The notes under the pieces: generated by a model
Database searches by the model: none
Seen by the model: only the letters and a program-made list of their open reading frames with translations
Told to the model about the DNA's origin: nothing
Assembly: GCF_046298265.1 (NCBI RefSeq)
Contig: NZ_JBKAHK010000002.1
Span: 62,001 to 126,000, forward strand
DNA: 64,000 nt
Reading direction: 5' to 3'
DNA from: Gillisia xinjiangensis
Lineage (GTDB): Bacteria > Bacteroidota > Bacteroidia > Flavobacteriales > Flavobacteriaceae
In this document: piece after piece, positions 35,872 through 44,567 of the stretch
How positions within the stretch are numbered: position 1 is the stretch's first letter
Layout of the letters: the number at the start of each line of letters is the position of its first letter
Position numbers and translations under genes: made by a program

Positions 35872-36447
35872 ATGAGCCTGGAACAAGATTTATTTCAAAG
35901 AAGCAACTCTCAATGTGAACTATGTACCTCAAACGAGGATTTACACGTTTTTGAAGTGCCTGAATCTCCAAAAGATGCTGATAGCCATATTTTAATTTGC
36001 GCAAATTGTAAAGAGCAAATTGAAGATCCGGAAAAAATCAATTCCAACCACTGGCGTTGTTTAAATGACAGTATGTGGAGTCCCGTTCCGGCAGTGCAGG
36101 TAATGGCATGGAGAATGCTGAACCAATTAAAAGCTGAAGGCTGGCCACAGGATCTGCTGGATATGATGTATATGGAAGATGACGTGAAAGCCTGGGCTAA
36201 CGCTAACCAGGTTGCAGATCCTTCTGCAAAAACAGTTGTACACAGGGACAGCAATGGCGTTATTCTGCAAGCTGGTGATAATGTTGTTTTAATAAAAGAT
36301 CTTAAGGTAAAAGGAAGCAGCATGGTGGCCAAACAAGGAACGGCCGTGAGACGTATTTCCCTTGATCATGAAAATGAAGAATATATAGAAGGGAAAGTTG
36401 ATGGTCAACAAATTGTGATCATTACAAAATATGTGAAGAAAATATAG
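35872..36447 (+). CDS. PhnA/YjdM-type zinc-ribbon protein
   Basis: A 191-residue cytoplasmic protein. The N-terminal zinc ribbon has CELC and CANC (about residues 12-47), and the C-terminal domain contains HRDSNGVILQAGDNVVLIKDLKVKGSS, the PhnA signature. Despite the old name, this family is not shown to act in phosphonate use. The in-frame codons from 35827 include no good start; ATG at 35872 sits 24 bases after TACCTTCG (35841-35848), a possible -7 element. Function unknown. Confidence 0.9.
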   Translation: MSLEQDLFQRSNSQCELCTSNEDLHVFEVPESPKDADSHILICANCKEQIEDPEKINSNHWRCLNDSMWSPVPAVQVMAWRMLNQLKAEGWPQDLLDMMYMEDDVKAWANANQVADPSAKTVVHRDSNGVILQAGDNVVLIKDLKVKGSSMVAKQGTAVRRISLDHENEEYIEGKVDGQQIVIITKYVKKI

Positions 36448-36450
36448 CAG

Positions 36451-36469
36451 CACGGATTGCAAATCCGTG
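36451..36469. repeat. Short palindrome after the PhnA-type gene
   Basis: CACGGATT/AATCCGTG with a 3-base loop directly after the stop codon, and an alternative pairing of AGCACGG with CCGTGCT (36476-36482). It looks like a dispersed palindromic repeat. Confidence 0.6.
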
Positions 36470-36519
36470 ATAAAGCCGTGCTATGGCTATGCGCGTTACG
36501 AGAAGAAAATATACGTTAA

Positions 36520-36557
36520 AAAAAACTTCGCAAGTTATAGTACCTGCGAGGTTTTTT
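36520..36557. terminator. Bidirectional terminator between PhnA-type and dipeptidase genes
   Basis: An imperfect 16-base stem (AAAAAACTTCGCAAGT with ACCTGCGAGGTTTTTT) between convergent genes, with A-runs and T-runs on its flanks. Confidence 0.75.
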
Positions 36558-36577
36558 CAATTATAACAAAAACAGTT

Positions 36578-37972
36578 TTACTCCTGTTTTTTTAATTTGG
36601 TGAAATGTTTATAGAACAAAGGAATGGTCTCAATTCCCTTGAGATAATTCCATATCCCGAAATGCTCGTTTGGCGAATGTATCGCATCACTATCCAGACC
36701 AAAGCCCATTAAAATGGTTTTGCTTTTCAGTTCCTTTTCAAAAAGAGAAACAATTGGGATACTTCCTCCGCTGCGTTGCGGGATTGGGGCTTTTCCAAAA
36801 GATTCTTCATAAGCATCATTTGCAGCCTGATATTCCAAAGTGTCGATTGGTGTAACATATGCCTGTCCGCCGTGATGAGGTTTCACGTTCACCTTCACAC
36901 CTTTAGGTGCCAAATTTTCGAAATGTTTCTTAAAAAGCGCTGTAATCTCTTGCCAGTCCTGATCCGGAACTAACCGCATAGAGATTTTTGCATAGGCTTT
37001 ACTGGCAATTACAGTTTTTGCTCCTTCCCCTATATAACCACCCCAAATTCCATTGACATCCAAAGTTGGACGAATAGAATTCCGTTCGTTGGTAGAATAG
37101 CCTTTTTCACCATACACAGCTTCAATATCGAGCGCTTCTTTATAGTTTTCCAGCGAAAAGGGAGCTTCTGCCATCTTGGATCGTTCGATATCACTGGCTT
37201 CTTCAACCTTATCATAAAAACCAGGAATGGTGATATGATTATTTTCATCGTGCAGAGCAGCGATCATTTTCGCCAGCACATTGATAGGGTTTGCTACCGC
37301 ACCTCCATACAATCCACTGTGCAAATCACGATTTGGCCCGGTTACTTCCACTTCCACATAGCTGAGTCCGCGCAATCCGGTTGTGATGGAAGGAACTTCT
37401 TTTGCGATCATTCCGGTATCAGATATCAGAATCACATCATTGGAAAGTTTTTCCCTGTTTCGCTCAAGAAACCACCCAAGGCTTACACTTCCTATCTCTT
37501 CTTCTCCTTCGATCATGAATTTTACATTGCAGGGTAGCGCATCATTCTTGATCATATATTCCAAAGCCTTCACATGCATATACATTTGCCCTTTATCATC
37601 ACAGGCACCACGGGCAAAAATAGCGCCCTCAGGATGTATCTTTGTCTCTTTAATCACCGGATTAAAGGGTGGACTGGTCCAAAGATCCAACGGATCTGGT
37701 GGCTGAACATCGTAATGTCCATATACCAAAACCGTAGGAAGGTTTTTATCGACTATCTTTTCACCAAATACAATTGGATTTCCGGGGGTATCGCAAATTT
37801 CTACCGTATCACAGCCTGCCTCTTGCAGTCGTTTCATAACGGCATCGGCGGTTTTTAAAACATCGTTTTTATATGCCGGATCGGCACTAATTGAAGGAAT
37901 TTTTAGCAATTCAACAAGTTCATTGATAAATCTTTCGCGGTTTTCCTCCACATACTTTTTTATATCGCTCAT
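36578..37972 (-). CDS. M20 family dipeptidase (CNDP-like)
   Basis: A 464-residue cytosolic metallopeptidase. Metal-site motifs are visible: VYGHYDVQPPDPLDLW, ARGACDDKGQ and EGEEEIGS, with a dimerisation lid domain in the middle (about 190-350). Relatives cleave dipeptides such as carnosine or Cys-Gly. No signal peptide is present. Convergent with the PhnA-like gene and separated by a terminator hairpin. Peptide specificity is not readable. Confidence 0.92.
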   Translation of the reverse strand: MSDIKKYVEENRERFINELVELLKIPSISADPAYKNDVLKTADAVMKRLQEAGCDTVEICDTPGNPIVFGEKIVDKNLPTVLVYGHYDVQPPDPLDLWTSPPFNPVIKETKIHPEGAIFARGACDDKGQMYMHVKALEYMIKNDALPCNVKFMIEGEEEIGSVSLGWFLERNREKLSNDVILISDTGMIAKEVPSITTGLRGLSYVEVEVTGPNRDLHSGLYGGAVANPINVLAKMIAALHDENNHITIPGFYDKVEEASDIERSKMAEAPFSLENYKEALDIEAVYGEKGYSTNERNSIRPTLDVNGIWGGYIGEGAKTVIASKAYAKISMRLVPDQDWQEITALFKKHFENLAPKGVKVNVKPHHGGQAYVTPIDTLEYQAANDAYEESFGKAPIPQRSGGSIPIVSLFEKELKSKTILMGFGLDSDAIHSPNEHFGIWNYLKGIETIPLFYKHFTKLKKQE

Positions 37973-38169
37973 TTTGTTTGATTTGAAAAATTACGTAAAG
38001 GTAAGGAAATCAAGTGGTGTCATGAAGCGAACGCGAAAATTCCAAAATATTTAGGCGCCTTAAAACCACGGAAAAGAAAAGGAAGGAAACAAGACAGCTA
38101 CAGAAAAAATAATAGCAAAAATTAATTAATAATATTTTCGAGAGTTATCTGAAAATTGAAACATTTATG

Positions 38170-38177
38170 TATATTTG
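38170..38177 (+). promoter_or_regulatory. -7 promoter element of tRNA-Leu
   Basis: TATATTTG, followed 60 bases later by the tRNA. The -33 element is poorly defined. Confidence 0.65.
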
Positions 38178-38236
38178 CAGCCGCTAATCAAGGTAAGTAG
38201 TTTTACAATGTATCCTAAGAGTTGTAAAATTATAAT

Positions 38237-38318
38237 GCGGGCGTGGTGGAATTGGTAGACACGCTAGACTTAGGATCTAGTGCCGCAAGGTGTGGAGGTT
38301 CGAGTCCTCTCGCCCGCA
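38237..38318 (+). tRNA. tRNA-Leu (UAG)
   Basis: An 82-base class II tRNA with acceptor GCGGGCG/CGCCCGC, anticodon loop CTTAGGA (TAG), a short variable stem (TGCCGCAAGGTG), and T-loop GTTCGAGTCC. CCA is not encoded. Confidence 0.96.
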
Positions 38319-38323
38319 CAGAG

Positions 38324-38356
38324 AAAAAGCTTTCTGGAAACAGGAAGCTTTTTTTG
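38324..38356 (+). terminator. tRNA-Leu terminator
   Basis: Stem AAAAGCTTTCTG/CAGGAAGCTTTT with GAAA loop and a run of seven T, directly after the tRNA. Confidence 0.8.
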
Positions 38357-38443
38357 GTTAAAACCCCAAATTTACTATCTTCCCTACAAGTTGTTCTGAC
38401 ACAGAAGCAAACGATTCTTTATTTAACTGTAGATAATGCCAAT

Positions 38444-38980
38444 ATGAATATAAAATTATTTCTCGTTGCGATTGGTATTTGCTTTTTATTCAATGCACAT
38501 GCGCAAACTTTCTTTGTTCAAAAATCAGCTTTTGGGGTAGAAGCCGGATATGTTATGGCAGAATTCACTGAAGAATTTCCGGATGATCCCAAGGATAGGA
38601 GCACACAGGGATTTTACGGCGGGATCAATGCTCAGTTCTACATAGAAGATCAAAGTTTTATCAAGGCAGATGTACTTCTTTCGTTTGTGCAGGATTCTTT
38701 CTGGCTGCACCTTCCCGTACTTTACAAACATTATATAACGAATCAAGTGAGCCTTTTAGCCGGACCTCAACTTTCTGTGATCGTAGGGCAAAAAACTCCG
38801 TACAATTCCTTTGGGATCGATTTTGGCGCAGGTGCTGCTTTTGATATTACCGACAATATCTATCTGCAGGCAAAATATAATTTTGAACTCACCAATACCA
38901 GGCTTCAAAGGTCAGCAATTGACACCGGCAGCCGCCACAACACTATTTTTGCGGGAATTGGTTACAGATTTTTGGATTAG
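38444..38980 (+). CDS. Small outer-membrane beta-barrel protein (OmpX/porin-like)
   Basis: A 178-residue protein with a signal peptide ending HAHAQ and an eight-strand-like barrel pattern ending in YRFLD. The open frame extends backwards through tRNA-Leu, but the ATG at 38444 gives the signal peptide and is preferred. Ligand or function is not evident; such barrels are often adhesion or membrane-stability proteins. Confidence 0.8.
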   Translation: MNIKLFLVAIGICFLFNAHAQTFFVQKSAFGVEAGYVMAEFTEEFPDDPKDRSTQGFYGGINAQFYIEDQSFIKADVLLSFVQDSFWLHLPVLYKHYITNQVSLLAGPQLSVIVGQKTPYNSFGIDFGAGAAFDITDNIYLQAKYNFELTNTRLQRSAIDTGSRHNTIFAGIGYRFLD

Positions 38981-39172
38981 AGGTTCTTTCTCTACAATTG
39001 CCCTTTGCTTTTTTAGAGAACCCAGTACGCCAGCCTTACCCATTCCAGGCCTTGTTTTGATGATGAAATCATTTGTCTCATCTATATAAGGCCTCAAGGC
39101 TATTTTTTTAAAATCAGAGCTGAAGGAAAAAGGTGAAGCCAACAGTATGCTTTCAATTTTCTGCATCAAATT

Positions 39173-40459
39173 TTATTCGCTGCCGAGGCGATGAATTAAA
39201 AGAGCGGCTCTTTCGGTAAGAGGGATAAATGTTTCCAGATTTATAGTTTCATACGGAGAGTGTGCTCCGCTGCCCATAACACCAAGACCGTCTAAACCAT
39301 CTACATATTGTGCTATAAAAGAAATGTCAGCCGCACCACGGCGTCCGGGATCATAAGCCTCTACTTTTCCATACCCTAAATTTTGACTTATTTCATCCAA
39401 CACTTCAAGAAGCTCTATATTACCTTTGGTAGGTTCCATGGCTGGGTATGAATCTGAAAAAGTAATGCTAGCAGAAGTTTGGGGTAAATTATTGTTTACA
39501 ATCTCCTTCATTTTGCTCCGGGCTTTCTCTTTCTGCTCCTCAGAAATGAAACGTAAACCTCCGAAAACTTCAAGTTCACTTGCCACCACATTTGTCTTTC
39601 CAAATGCAGTTCCTGCAGATTGATTGGGGTTATAATTCACCTTTGTCCCTCCAAGGATCACGCCCGGATTAAAGGTCAATAATTCATCCCCCTTTACATC
39701 GGTGTAAAAAGTATTGAGAATCCTGGCTGCTTCAAAAATAGCACCGGCTCCAGTATTTTTACTAAAGATGCCTGAGGAATGAGCTTGTTTGCCATTAACT
39801 TTTAAATTCCATCCACTGGAACCCCTCCGTGCTACAGTCGCGTAATTCATTCCTGAGGCTGTTTCAAAACCCAAAGCTATATCAGCTTTTTTTCCTGCTT
39901 CAACAAGATCATGCCGACTTACACTCAGAGGATACCCTGGCTTTTCTTCATCTCCGGTGAAAGCCACAATTATATTCTTTCCCTCCAATTTACCAGCAGC
40001 CTTTAGAGCTCTGAGCGCAAAAATTATTACTGCGTTTCCACCTTTCATATCATTTGCAGCAGGCCCTGATGCATTTTTACCTGAACGTGAGAAGGACTGG
40101 AATTCATGATCTTCTTCAAAAACCGTATCTAAATGTCCGATTAATAAAATAGTTTTTCCACCGCCTCCATCCAATTCTGCAAAAAGATGACCTGCTCTAT
40201 TTAGACTGTCTGGCAAGCTAATCCAACGGGTTTTAAAACCTAAAGCGTCTAATTCCTCTTTATACAAAATTCCAACTTCTCGAACTCCATCGAGATTGAG
40301 TGTTCCACTATTGATATTGACTGTTTTTTCAAGAAAATTTATTTGCTCCTGCTCATGGTCCTTTAGGTAGTTGACCATTTTTTCTTCTTCTGAAGAAATT
40401 TTTTGAGCATGTAAAGTGAATGTGAGAAAAAATAAAAAAATTGAAATTCTATAATCCAT
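39173..40459 (-). CDS. Exported M20 family metallopeptidase (glutamate carboxypeptidase-like)
   Basis: A 428-residue M20 enzyme with a signal peptide ending LHAQ. Zinc ligands lie in IGHLDTVFEEDH, ANDMKGGN and TGDEEKPG, and the insert domain runs from about 200 to 310. It resembles the ArgE/DapE/CPG2 type, which removes acyl or amino-acid groups from small peptides. Unlike the dipeptidase at 36.6 kb, this one is exported. Monocistronic, facing an OmpX-like gene. Confidence 0.9.
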   Translation of the reverse strand: MDYRISIFLFFLTFTLHAQKISSEEEKMVNYLKDHEQEQINFLEKTVNINSGTLNLDGVREVGILYKEELDALGFKTRWISLPDSLNRAGHLFAELDGGGGKTILLIGHLDTVFEEDHEFQSFSRSGKNASGPAANDMKGGNAVIIFALRALKAAGKLEGKNIIVAFTGDEEKPGYPLSVSRHDLVEAGKKADIALGFETASGMNYATVARRGSSGWNLKVNGKQAHSSGIFSKNTGAGAIFEAARILNTFYTDVKGDELLTFNPGVILGGTKVNYNPNQSAGTAFGKTNVVASELEVFGGLRFISEEQKEKARSKMKEIVNNNLPQTSASITFSDSYPAMEPTKGNIELLEVLDEISQNLGYGKVEAYDPGRRGAADISFIAQYVDGLDGLGVMGSGAHSPYETINLETFIPLTERAALLIHRLGSE

Positions 40460-40739
40460 TATTTAAAAATTGAGGTTATTCTCAAATATAAATATTTTTT
40501 CACCGCAGAAAGTCGGCATTCCTACAAATCTCAATCTTTAAACTTTTACAAAAGGATCACTCCCTAAAACCTTATAAATGCCTTCTTAAGTAGCTTCAAT
40601 GAGTTGCTAAAGGATTAAAAAGCCTGGTCGTTCTTCAGAAATCAATAAAATAAAAAGATATAAAAACGGCAAATAATTACAAAGTTGGTTATAATTTATG
40701 TTTATTTCGACTTAATGTGAAATAATTAACCATCCAACT

Positions 40740-41471
40740 ATGAAAAATGATTTCTCTGGTTTAAAGGCGGTTTATGTAAACTGTACTTTAAAAAAATCGC
40801 CTGCAAAAAGTCACACTCGTGATTTAATGAATGTTTCGATAAAAATTATGGAATCTGAAGGTGTAATTGTGGAAACAATACGTTTAGCAGATTTTGATGT
40901 GCCTGTGGGAGTACAACCCGATATGACCACAGAAGGGGAAGCAGGCGATGATTGGCCAAAACTCTATGAAAAAATAATCACTGCCGATATCCTGATAATC
41001 GGCACTCCCATTTGGTTGGGTGAGCGTTCTTCTATAGCTTCTAAGTTAATAGAGCGTTTATATGCAATGAGCGGATATCAAAATGATAAAGGCCAGTATG
41101 TATATTACGGGAAAGTGGGTGGTTGCATAATAACAGGAAATGAAGATGGGGTTAAGCATTGCGCTATGGGCATTCTCTATGCGCTGCAACATTTAGGGTA
41201 CAGTATTCCTCCGCAAGCCGATGCCGGCTGGATTGGAGCAGTTGGTCCCGGCCCAAGTTATGGAGACACCCAATGGAAGGAGGAAAAAATCGATCCGCCT
41301 GTTGGGTATAATTCTAATTTCACAAACAGGAATACCACATTTATGACCTACAATTTACTCCATCTTGCAAAAATTTTAAAAGATAATGGCGGTTACCCTT
41401 CCTACGGAAATTCCAGAACGGCCTGGGATGACGGAACCACATGGAATTTTGAAAACCCTGAATACCGCTAG
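40740..41471 (+). CDS. Flavodoxin-family NAD(P)H-dependent FMN reductase
   Basis: A 243-residue FMN-binding protein of the NADPH-dependent FMN reductase type: VNCTLKKSPAKSHTRDL for the flavin phosphate, IIGTPIWLGERSS, and a C-terminal helix LLHLAKILKDNGG. The middle insert GWIGAVGPGPSYGD is typical of a flavodoxin subfamily in Bacteroidota. It reduces small substrates or quinones; the actual electron acceptor is unknown. Convergent with the CMD gene and separated by a strong terminator. Confidence 0.85.
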   Translation: MKNDFSGLKAVYVNCTLKKSPAKSHTRDLMNVSIKIMESEGVIVETIRLADFDVPVGVQPDMTTEGEAGDDWPKLYEKIITADILIIGTPIWLGERSSIASKLIERLYAMSGYQNDKGQYVYYGKVGGCIITGNEDGVKHCAMGILYALQHLGYSIPPQADAGWIGAVGPGPSYGDTQWKEEKIDPPVGYNSNFTNRNTTFMTYNLLHLAKILKDNGGYPSYGNSRTAWDDGTTWNFENPEYR

Positions 41472-41503
41472 TTTGGAATTTTTCTGTTTCTGAAGTTAAA
41501 AAC

Positions 41504-41536
41504 AAAAAAAGGGAAGCAATTTGCTTCCCTTTTTTT
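41504..41536. terminator. Bidirectional intrinsic terminator
   Basis: A 16-base inverted repeat, A7 GGGAAGCAA pairing with TTGCTTCCC T7, between the convergent flavodoxin-family and CMD genes. Confidence 0.92.
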
Positions 41537-41537
41537 G

Positions 41538-42113
41538 CTAAGCCCCTTGCAGTTTGTTTTCTGAGAAAGCCTCGTCAACTTCGGTATGGAATATATGGTT
41601 GGAATAATTACTTATGGTTTTAACCGCCTGTGCAAGGATAATGGCAAGGATCTGTTTTTCAGAATAGCCAGCATCCAGGAATTCTCTGGCTTCTTCTGGT
41701 GTGGGGTTTCCTCTGCTTTCATTCATCACTTTGGTGAATTCGTGCAAAGCTTTTAATTTATCACCCTCAATTTCTTCCCCCTGCCTTATGGCTTCAATAA
41801 CATCTTTGGGTGTTTTTGAAACATTTTCAGCTAAATAGCTATGGGCAGCCGTGCAATATCCACAGGAATTCGCGATACTGATGGTAAGCAATACTACCTC
41901 CTGTTCTGCAGGGGTAAATCCGCTGTCTTTTCTAAACTGCGAATATCCCGAATCATACGTATTTTGCAAAGCAGGTAGATTTACCATGTTTTTATACATG
42001 TTGGGAATCATCCCATTTGCTTTTTTGGCATTTTCAAGGATCTCTTTTTGTTGCTCACTGGCATTTTCTAATTCAACCGGATCTAAGCCGATTTTGTACG
42101 TTTGGTTTGACAT
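41538..42113 (-). CDS. Carboxymuconolactone decarboxylase/AhpD-family protein
   Basis: A 191-residue protein whose redox motif SCGYC is followed by TAAHSYLAE, the AhpD signature with a CxxC pair and nearby His. It is a peroxidase-like or gamma-carboxymuconolactone family protein; the low-complexity ends give no further clue. It lies in a minus-strand run after a TetR regulator and a haloacid dehalogenase, suggesting shared response to an electrophilic or halogenated compound; that link is inferred. Confidence 0.88.
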   Translation of the reverse strand: MSNQTYKIGLDPVELENASEQQKEILENAKKANGMIPNMYKNMVNLPALQNTYDSGYSQFRKDSGFTPAEQEVVLLTISIANSCGYCTAAHSYLAENVSKTPKDVIEAIRQGEEIEGDKLKALHEFTKVMNESRGNPTPEEAREFLDAGYSEKQILAIILAQAVKTISNYSNHIFHTEVDEAFSENKLQGA

Positions 42114-42172
42114 AATTTAAAAATTTAAGATTAAACATTAATTAAAAAGCGCTACAGGAGTGGTCTTAAGCC

Positions 42173-42253
42173 TTAAAGTCCGAAAAGCGCCCCTTGATAA
42201 AAGATTCCATATACTCCTGCAATTATGAGCAGGATAGCGGTAATCTTTTCCAT
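42173..42253 (-). CDS. Possible 26-residue membrane peptide
   Basis: An ATG ORF encoding one hydrophobic helix (ILLIIAGVYGIFYQGALFGL) in the gap between the haloacid dehalogenase and CMD genes. It could be a real small membrane peptide or the remnant of a longer gene. No family recognised. Confidence 0.35.
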   Translation of the reverse strand: MEKITAILLIIAGVYGIFYQGALFGL

Positions 42254-42316
42254 ATTGGGAAGTAATTTCCTCAGATTTTTAAGAAGGAATTTTTTGGTGA
42301 AAATGGCTTCATGATT

Positions 42317-43018
42317 TTATATTTCTTTCTCTATTGCAATTAATTTTTCTGAAATGATTTTTAAATCGGGTGCTACAATTTCCGATGTTGGTGCAAGAGG
42401 ATATTGTTGTTGCCCTGGCCTGCCAACAAATGCGGCCCGCCAACCTGCCCAGAGCGCCCCGGCCACATCCCAACCATGTGCGGCAATAAGCATAGCTTCC
42501 TCCGGTTTTACCCCCATTTTTCTTGCTGCCCAGTTATAAGTATCGGCGTGGGGTTTGAATTTGCCCAAATCTTCAATACTCAAACGCTCTTCAAAGAAAT
42601 CCAGCAGTCTGGCATTGGTAAATTGCTTTTTAACAGCTGCATTGGAACCATTAGTAAGGGAAACAAGCCTGTAACCATCTTCTTTTAACCTGCCCAGCGC
42701 ATCTTTAACCTCGGGGTGTGGAGGAAGATACAGAATTGGTGAAATAGCTTCTTTTGCTTCATCATGGCTGAGTTTGATGTTATTGTTAGCGGCTACCATC
42801 ATTAAAGTTGCGGCACCAATTTCTCCAAAATCCTCGTAATGATTTCCGACAGTGGCAACCAAAGAATACTGAAGCATCGTGGTAAACCATACAGGAAGCA
42901 ACTCACTTTTTCCATTTAAAGCATTTCCAACACTTTCTTTCATTTTAGTGAGATCCAGAAGCGTTTCATTTACATCGAAGAACAAGATCTTTGGGCGTTC
43001 TTTTTTGAAATTATCCAT
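42317..43018 (-). CDS. Haloacid dehalogenase type II-like hydrolase, likely former Tat substrate
   Basis: A 233-residue HAD hydrolase: nucleophile in FFDVNETLLDL, LTNGSNAAV, and KPHADTYNWAARKMG with a terminal WDVAGALWAGW, typical of L-2-haloacid dehalogenases that remove halogen from short acids. The frame is open upstream to 43090 and reads GLAGIAGMSFYAAGM, like the hydrophobic part of a Tat signal, but the twin-arginine start is missing and a repeat abuts it. ATG at 43018 gives a plain cytosolic enzyme; ATG at 43063 is an alternative. Confidence 0.85.
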   Translation of the reverse strand: MDNFKKERPKILFFDVNETLLDLTKMKESVGNALNGKSELLPVWFTTMLQYSLVATVGNHYEDFGEIGAATLMMVAANNNIKLSHDEAKEAISPILYLPPHPEVKDALGRLKEDGYRLVSLTNGSNAAVKKQFTNARLLDFFEERLSIEDLGKFKPHADTYNWAARKMGVKPEEAMLIAAHGWDVAGALWAGWRAAFVGRPGQQQYPLAPTSEIVAPDLKIISEKLIAIEKEI

Positions 43019-43090
43019 TGGGTTTATTTTTGAATTTACCATCCCGGCGGCATAAAATGACATTCCTGCTATACCTGCCAAACCGGTTTT

Positions 43091-43197
43091 TTTAATCCCT
43101 CATTGAGGGTATAATTCCCCAAGGCTTAGCTCGAATTTTTAAAAGTATTCTCCAATCTATACCTTGTGGGCTTAACCCAAGGTTTCTGATTAATTTC
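43091..43197 (-). repeat. Dispersed palindromic repeat, full copy (minus orientation)
   Basis: About 95 bases align without major gaps, and with many identities, to the repeat at 56053-56148: blocks AAGCCC, AAGGTAT, ATTGG, AATACTTTTAAAAATTCGAG, GAATTA and CCCTCAATG recur in the same order. It lies directly against the open frame of the haloacid dehalogenase gene and seems to have replaced its original start. Confidence 0.82.
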
Positions 43198-43220
43198 TCC
43201 TTGAAGTACTCATACTATTT

Positions 43221-43817
43221 TTAAAGCTGGTCTATGTAATTTTCCAGGGCTGCACTATAGGCGTTCCAGTTTGTATCATCCTGATAAAGCTTGCGGATAC
43301 CTCGCATCCCTTCAAAAGAACTCACCAAATAAATGGCAGCCTGTTGCGGATTCGTTTCCGGTTTTATAGAACCATCTGAATGTCCCCTTTCAATAATCTG
43401 AATCACTGCTTTCACCCAGGTATCTATGAGACCTTTTAAGGCTTCGTTCAGCAAATTTGGTGACCCGCCTATTTCATTGATTAAATTATTCACCGGGCAA
43501 CCCATCAATTTTTCATCATTGGTAAAAGCTTGAAATTTATTTAAAAAAGTGTTTTTTAAAATTGTCTTCGCTTCCCCTTTTTCTAATAAAGGAGTGATCA
43601 TAGCCTCATAAATAATACTGCTTAATTCTGCCTTAACGACCAATACACCCAGTTCATCTTTATTCTTGAAATTGTGATAGAACGCACCCTTTGAAAGACC
43701 GGTAGCCTTCATGATTTCGTTTATACTGGTAGCCTTAAATCCGTTTTTGTAGAATTGCTGGAAGGCTGTTTCAGTAATTAAAATTCGGGTGGCTTCTGTT
43801 TTTAAATCCTGTTCCAT
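43221..43817 (-). CDS. TetR/AcrR-family regulator
   Basis: A 198-residue repressor. The N-terminal helix-turn-helix (about 10-55) contains FQQFYKNGFKATSINEIMKATGLSKGAFYHNFKNKDEL. The C-terminal region resembles the TetR_C class seen in electrophile and fatty-acid responders. A 12-base inverted repeat lies 14 bases upstream of its start (43831-43858), a likely self-operator. The downstream haloacid dehalogenase and CMD genes may be controlled by it. Confidence 0.92.
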   Translation of the reverse strand: MEQDLKTEATRILITETAFQQFYKNGFKATSINEIMKATGLSKGAFYHNFKNKDELGVLVVKAELSSIIYEAMITPLLEKGEAKTILKNTFLNKFQAFTNDEKLMGCPVNNLINEIGGSPNLLNEALKGLIDTWVKAVIQIIERGHSDGSIKPETNPQQAAIYLVSSFEGMRGIRKLYQDDTNWNAYSAALENYIDQL

Positions 43818-43830
43818 ACTGCAAAGCTGC

Positions 43831-43858
43831 TAAAAACATTCTGATTAGAATGTTTTTA
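43831..43858. promoter_or_regulatory. Putative TetR operator
   Basis: A perfect inverted repeat TAAAAACATTCT-GATT-AGAATGTTTTTA 14 bases upstream of the tetR start. Size and position are those of a TetR-family autoregulatory site. Confidence 0.75.
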
Positions 43859-43932
43859 GTCTGCATTTAACATTAAAATAACGAGGTTGCTGATCTACGT
43901 TGGCGTATTTCATGCTGTAAGTGAAAATGAAA

Positions 43933-43999
43933 AACCTCCAGGCAAGCCCTCCTAAATAATTCGGGCAGGCCTCGGGGAATTAAACTATGAAGGATTGAT
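43933..43999 (+). repeat. Dispersed repeat, internally deleted copy
   Basis: CAGGCAAGCCC and the block TTCGGGCAGGCCTCGGGGAATTAAAC match the ends of the full repeats at 43.1 and 56.1 kb, but the middle 25 or so bases are missing. It lies in the gap before the 44.1-kb gene, between the tetR promoter and a region with no ORF (43818-44146). Confidence 0.7.
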
Positions 44000-44146
44000 A
44001 AAAAAAACATTTCGGAAGCCCTGTCTTTTAAAGGAAACGAAAAGCCCTTCAGAAATTAAATGCATTTTTAGTTTTATAAATTTTCCTTAAGGCCTGAATC
44101 TGCTAAACATTATTGTCCTAGATTTGTTTTTAGATACAGAAAACAA

Positions 44147-44494
44147 ATGGAAGAAGAAAAAAAGGATATCTACAAAATCGCTGATGTGATCTTACTCATC
44201 ATAAAATATGAAGGTGAAATCGAAGATATCATTGAATATCCTATAGAATTTGACGATGCTTATAAGGAACTACTTGAGTACAGGATCATCAAAAAAGGAG
44301 AGGAAAAATACCTGCCCGATCTTAATTTTAATAAAGCCTGTGAACTTGGTTTTAGAAAGTATGTCGAAAAGATCAACAAACCTTCAAAATTCAAACAATA
44401 CATCACCAGTAAGCCTGCATTGGGCGTGATGGTGGGTGCAGTTTTACTCACAGCCGGGTATTTAATGAAACCTGAAAAAAAGTTCAACCACTAG
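44147..44494 (+). CDS. Tail-anchored-like small protein, unknown
   Basis: A 115-residue protein with a charged, helical N-terminal 85 residues (KIADVILLIIKYEGEIEDII, FRKYVEKINKPSKF) and one hydrophobic segment near the C-terminus (ALGVMVGAVLLTAGYLM), followed by a short basic tail. This suggests a C-terminal membrane anchor with a cytoplasmic body. Codon use looks ordinary and it is isolated. No family recognised. The similar shape of phage-defence or stress helpers is noted but not evidence. Confidence 0.7.
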   Translation: MEEEKKDIYKIADVILLIIKYEGEIEDIIEYPIEFDDAYKELLEYRIIKKGEEKYLPDLNFNKACELGFRKYVEKINKPSKFKQYITSKPALGVMVGAVLLTAGYLMKPEKKFNH

Positions 44495-44567
44495 AGCTAC
44501 TCCTTTCTACTACTTTTCGTACGCAGCTGAAATCAACAGAAAGCAGCATTTAAAACTACTGCGGGGA

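Noticed and set aside
38243..38443. Open frame running from tRNA-Leu into the small barrel protein gene
   Set aside because: The frame crosses the tRNA and its terminator. The ATG at 38444 gives a signal peptide, so the longer version is not the gene.
38912..39169. Minus-strand ORF overlapping the small barrel gene
   Set aside because: Mostly an antisense shadow of the barrel gene; no independent evidence.
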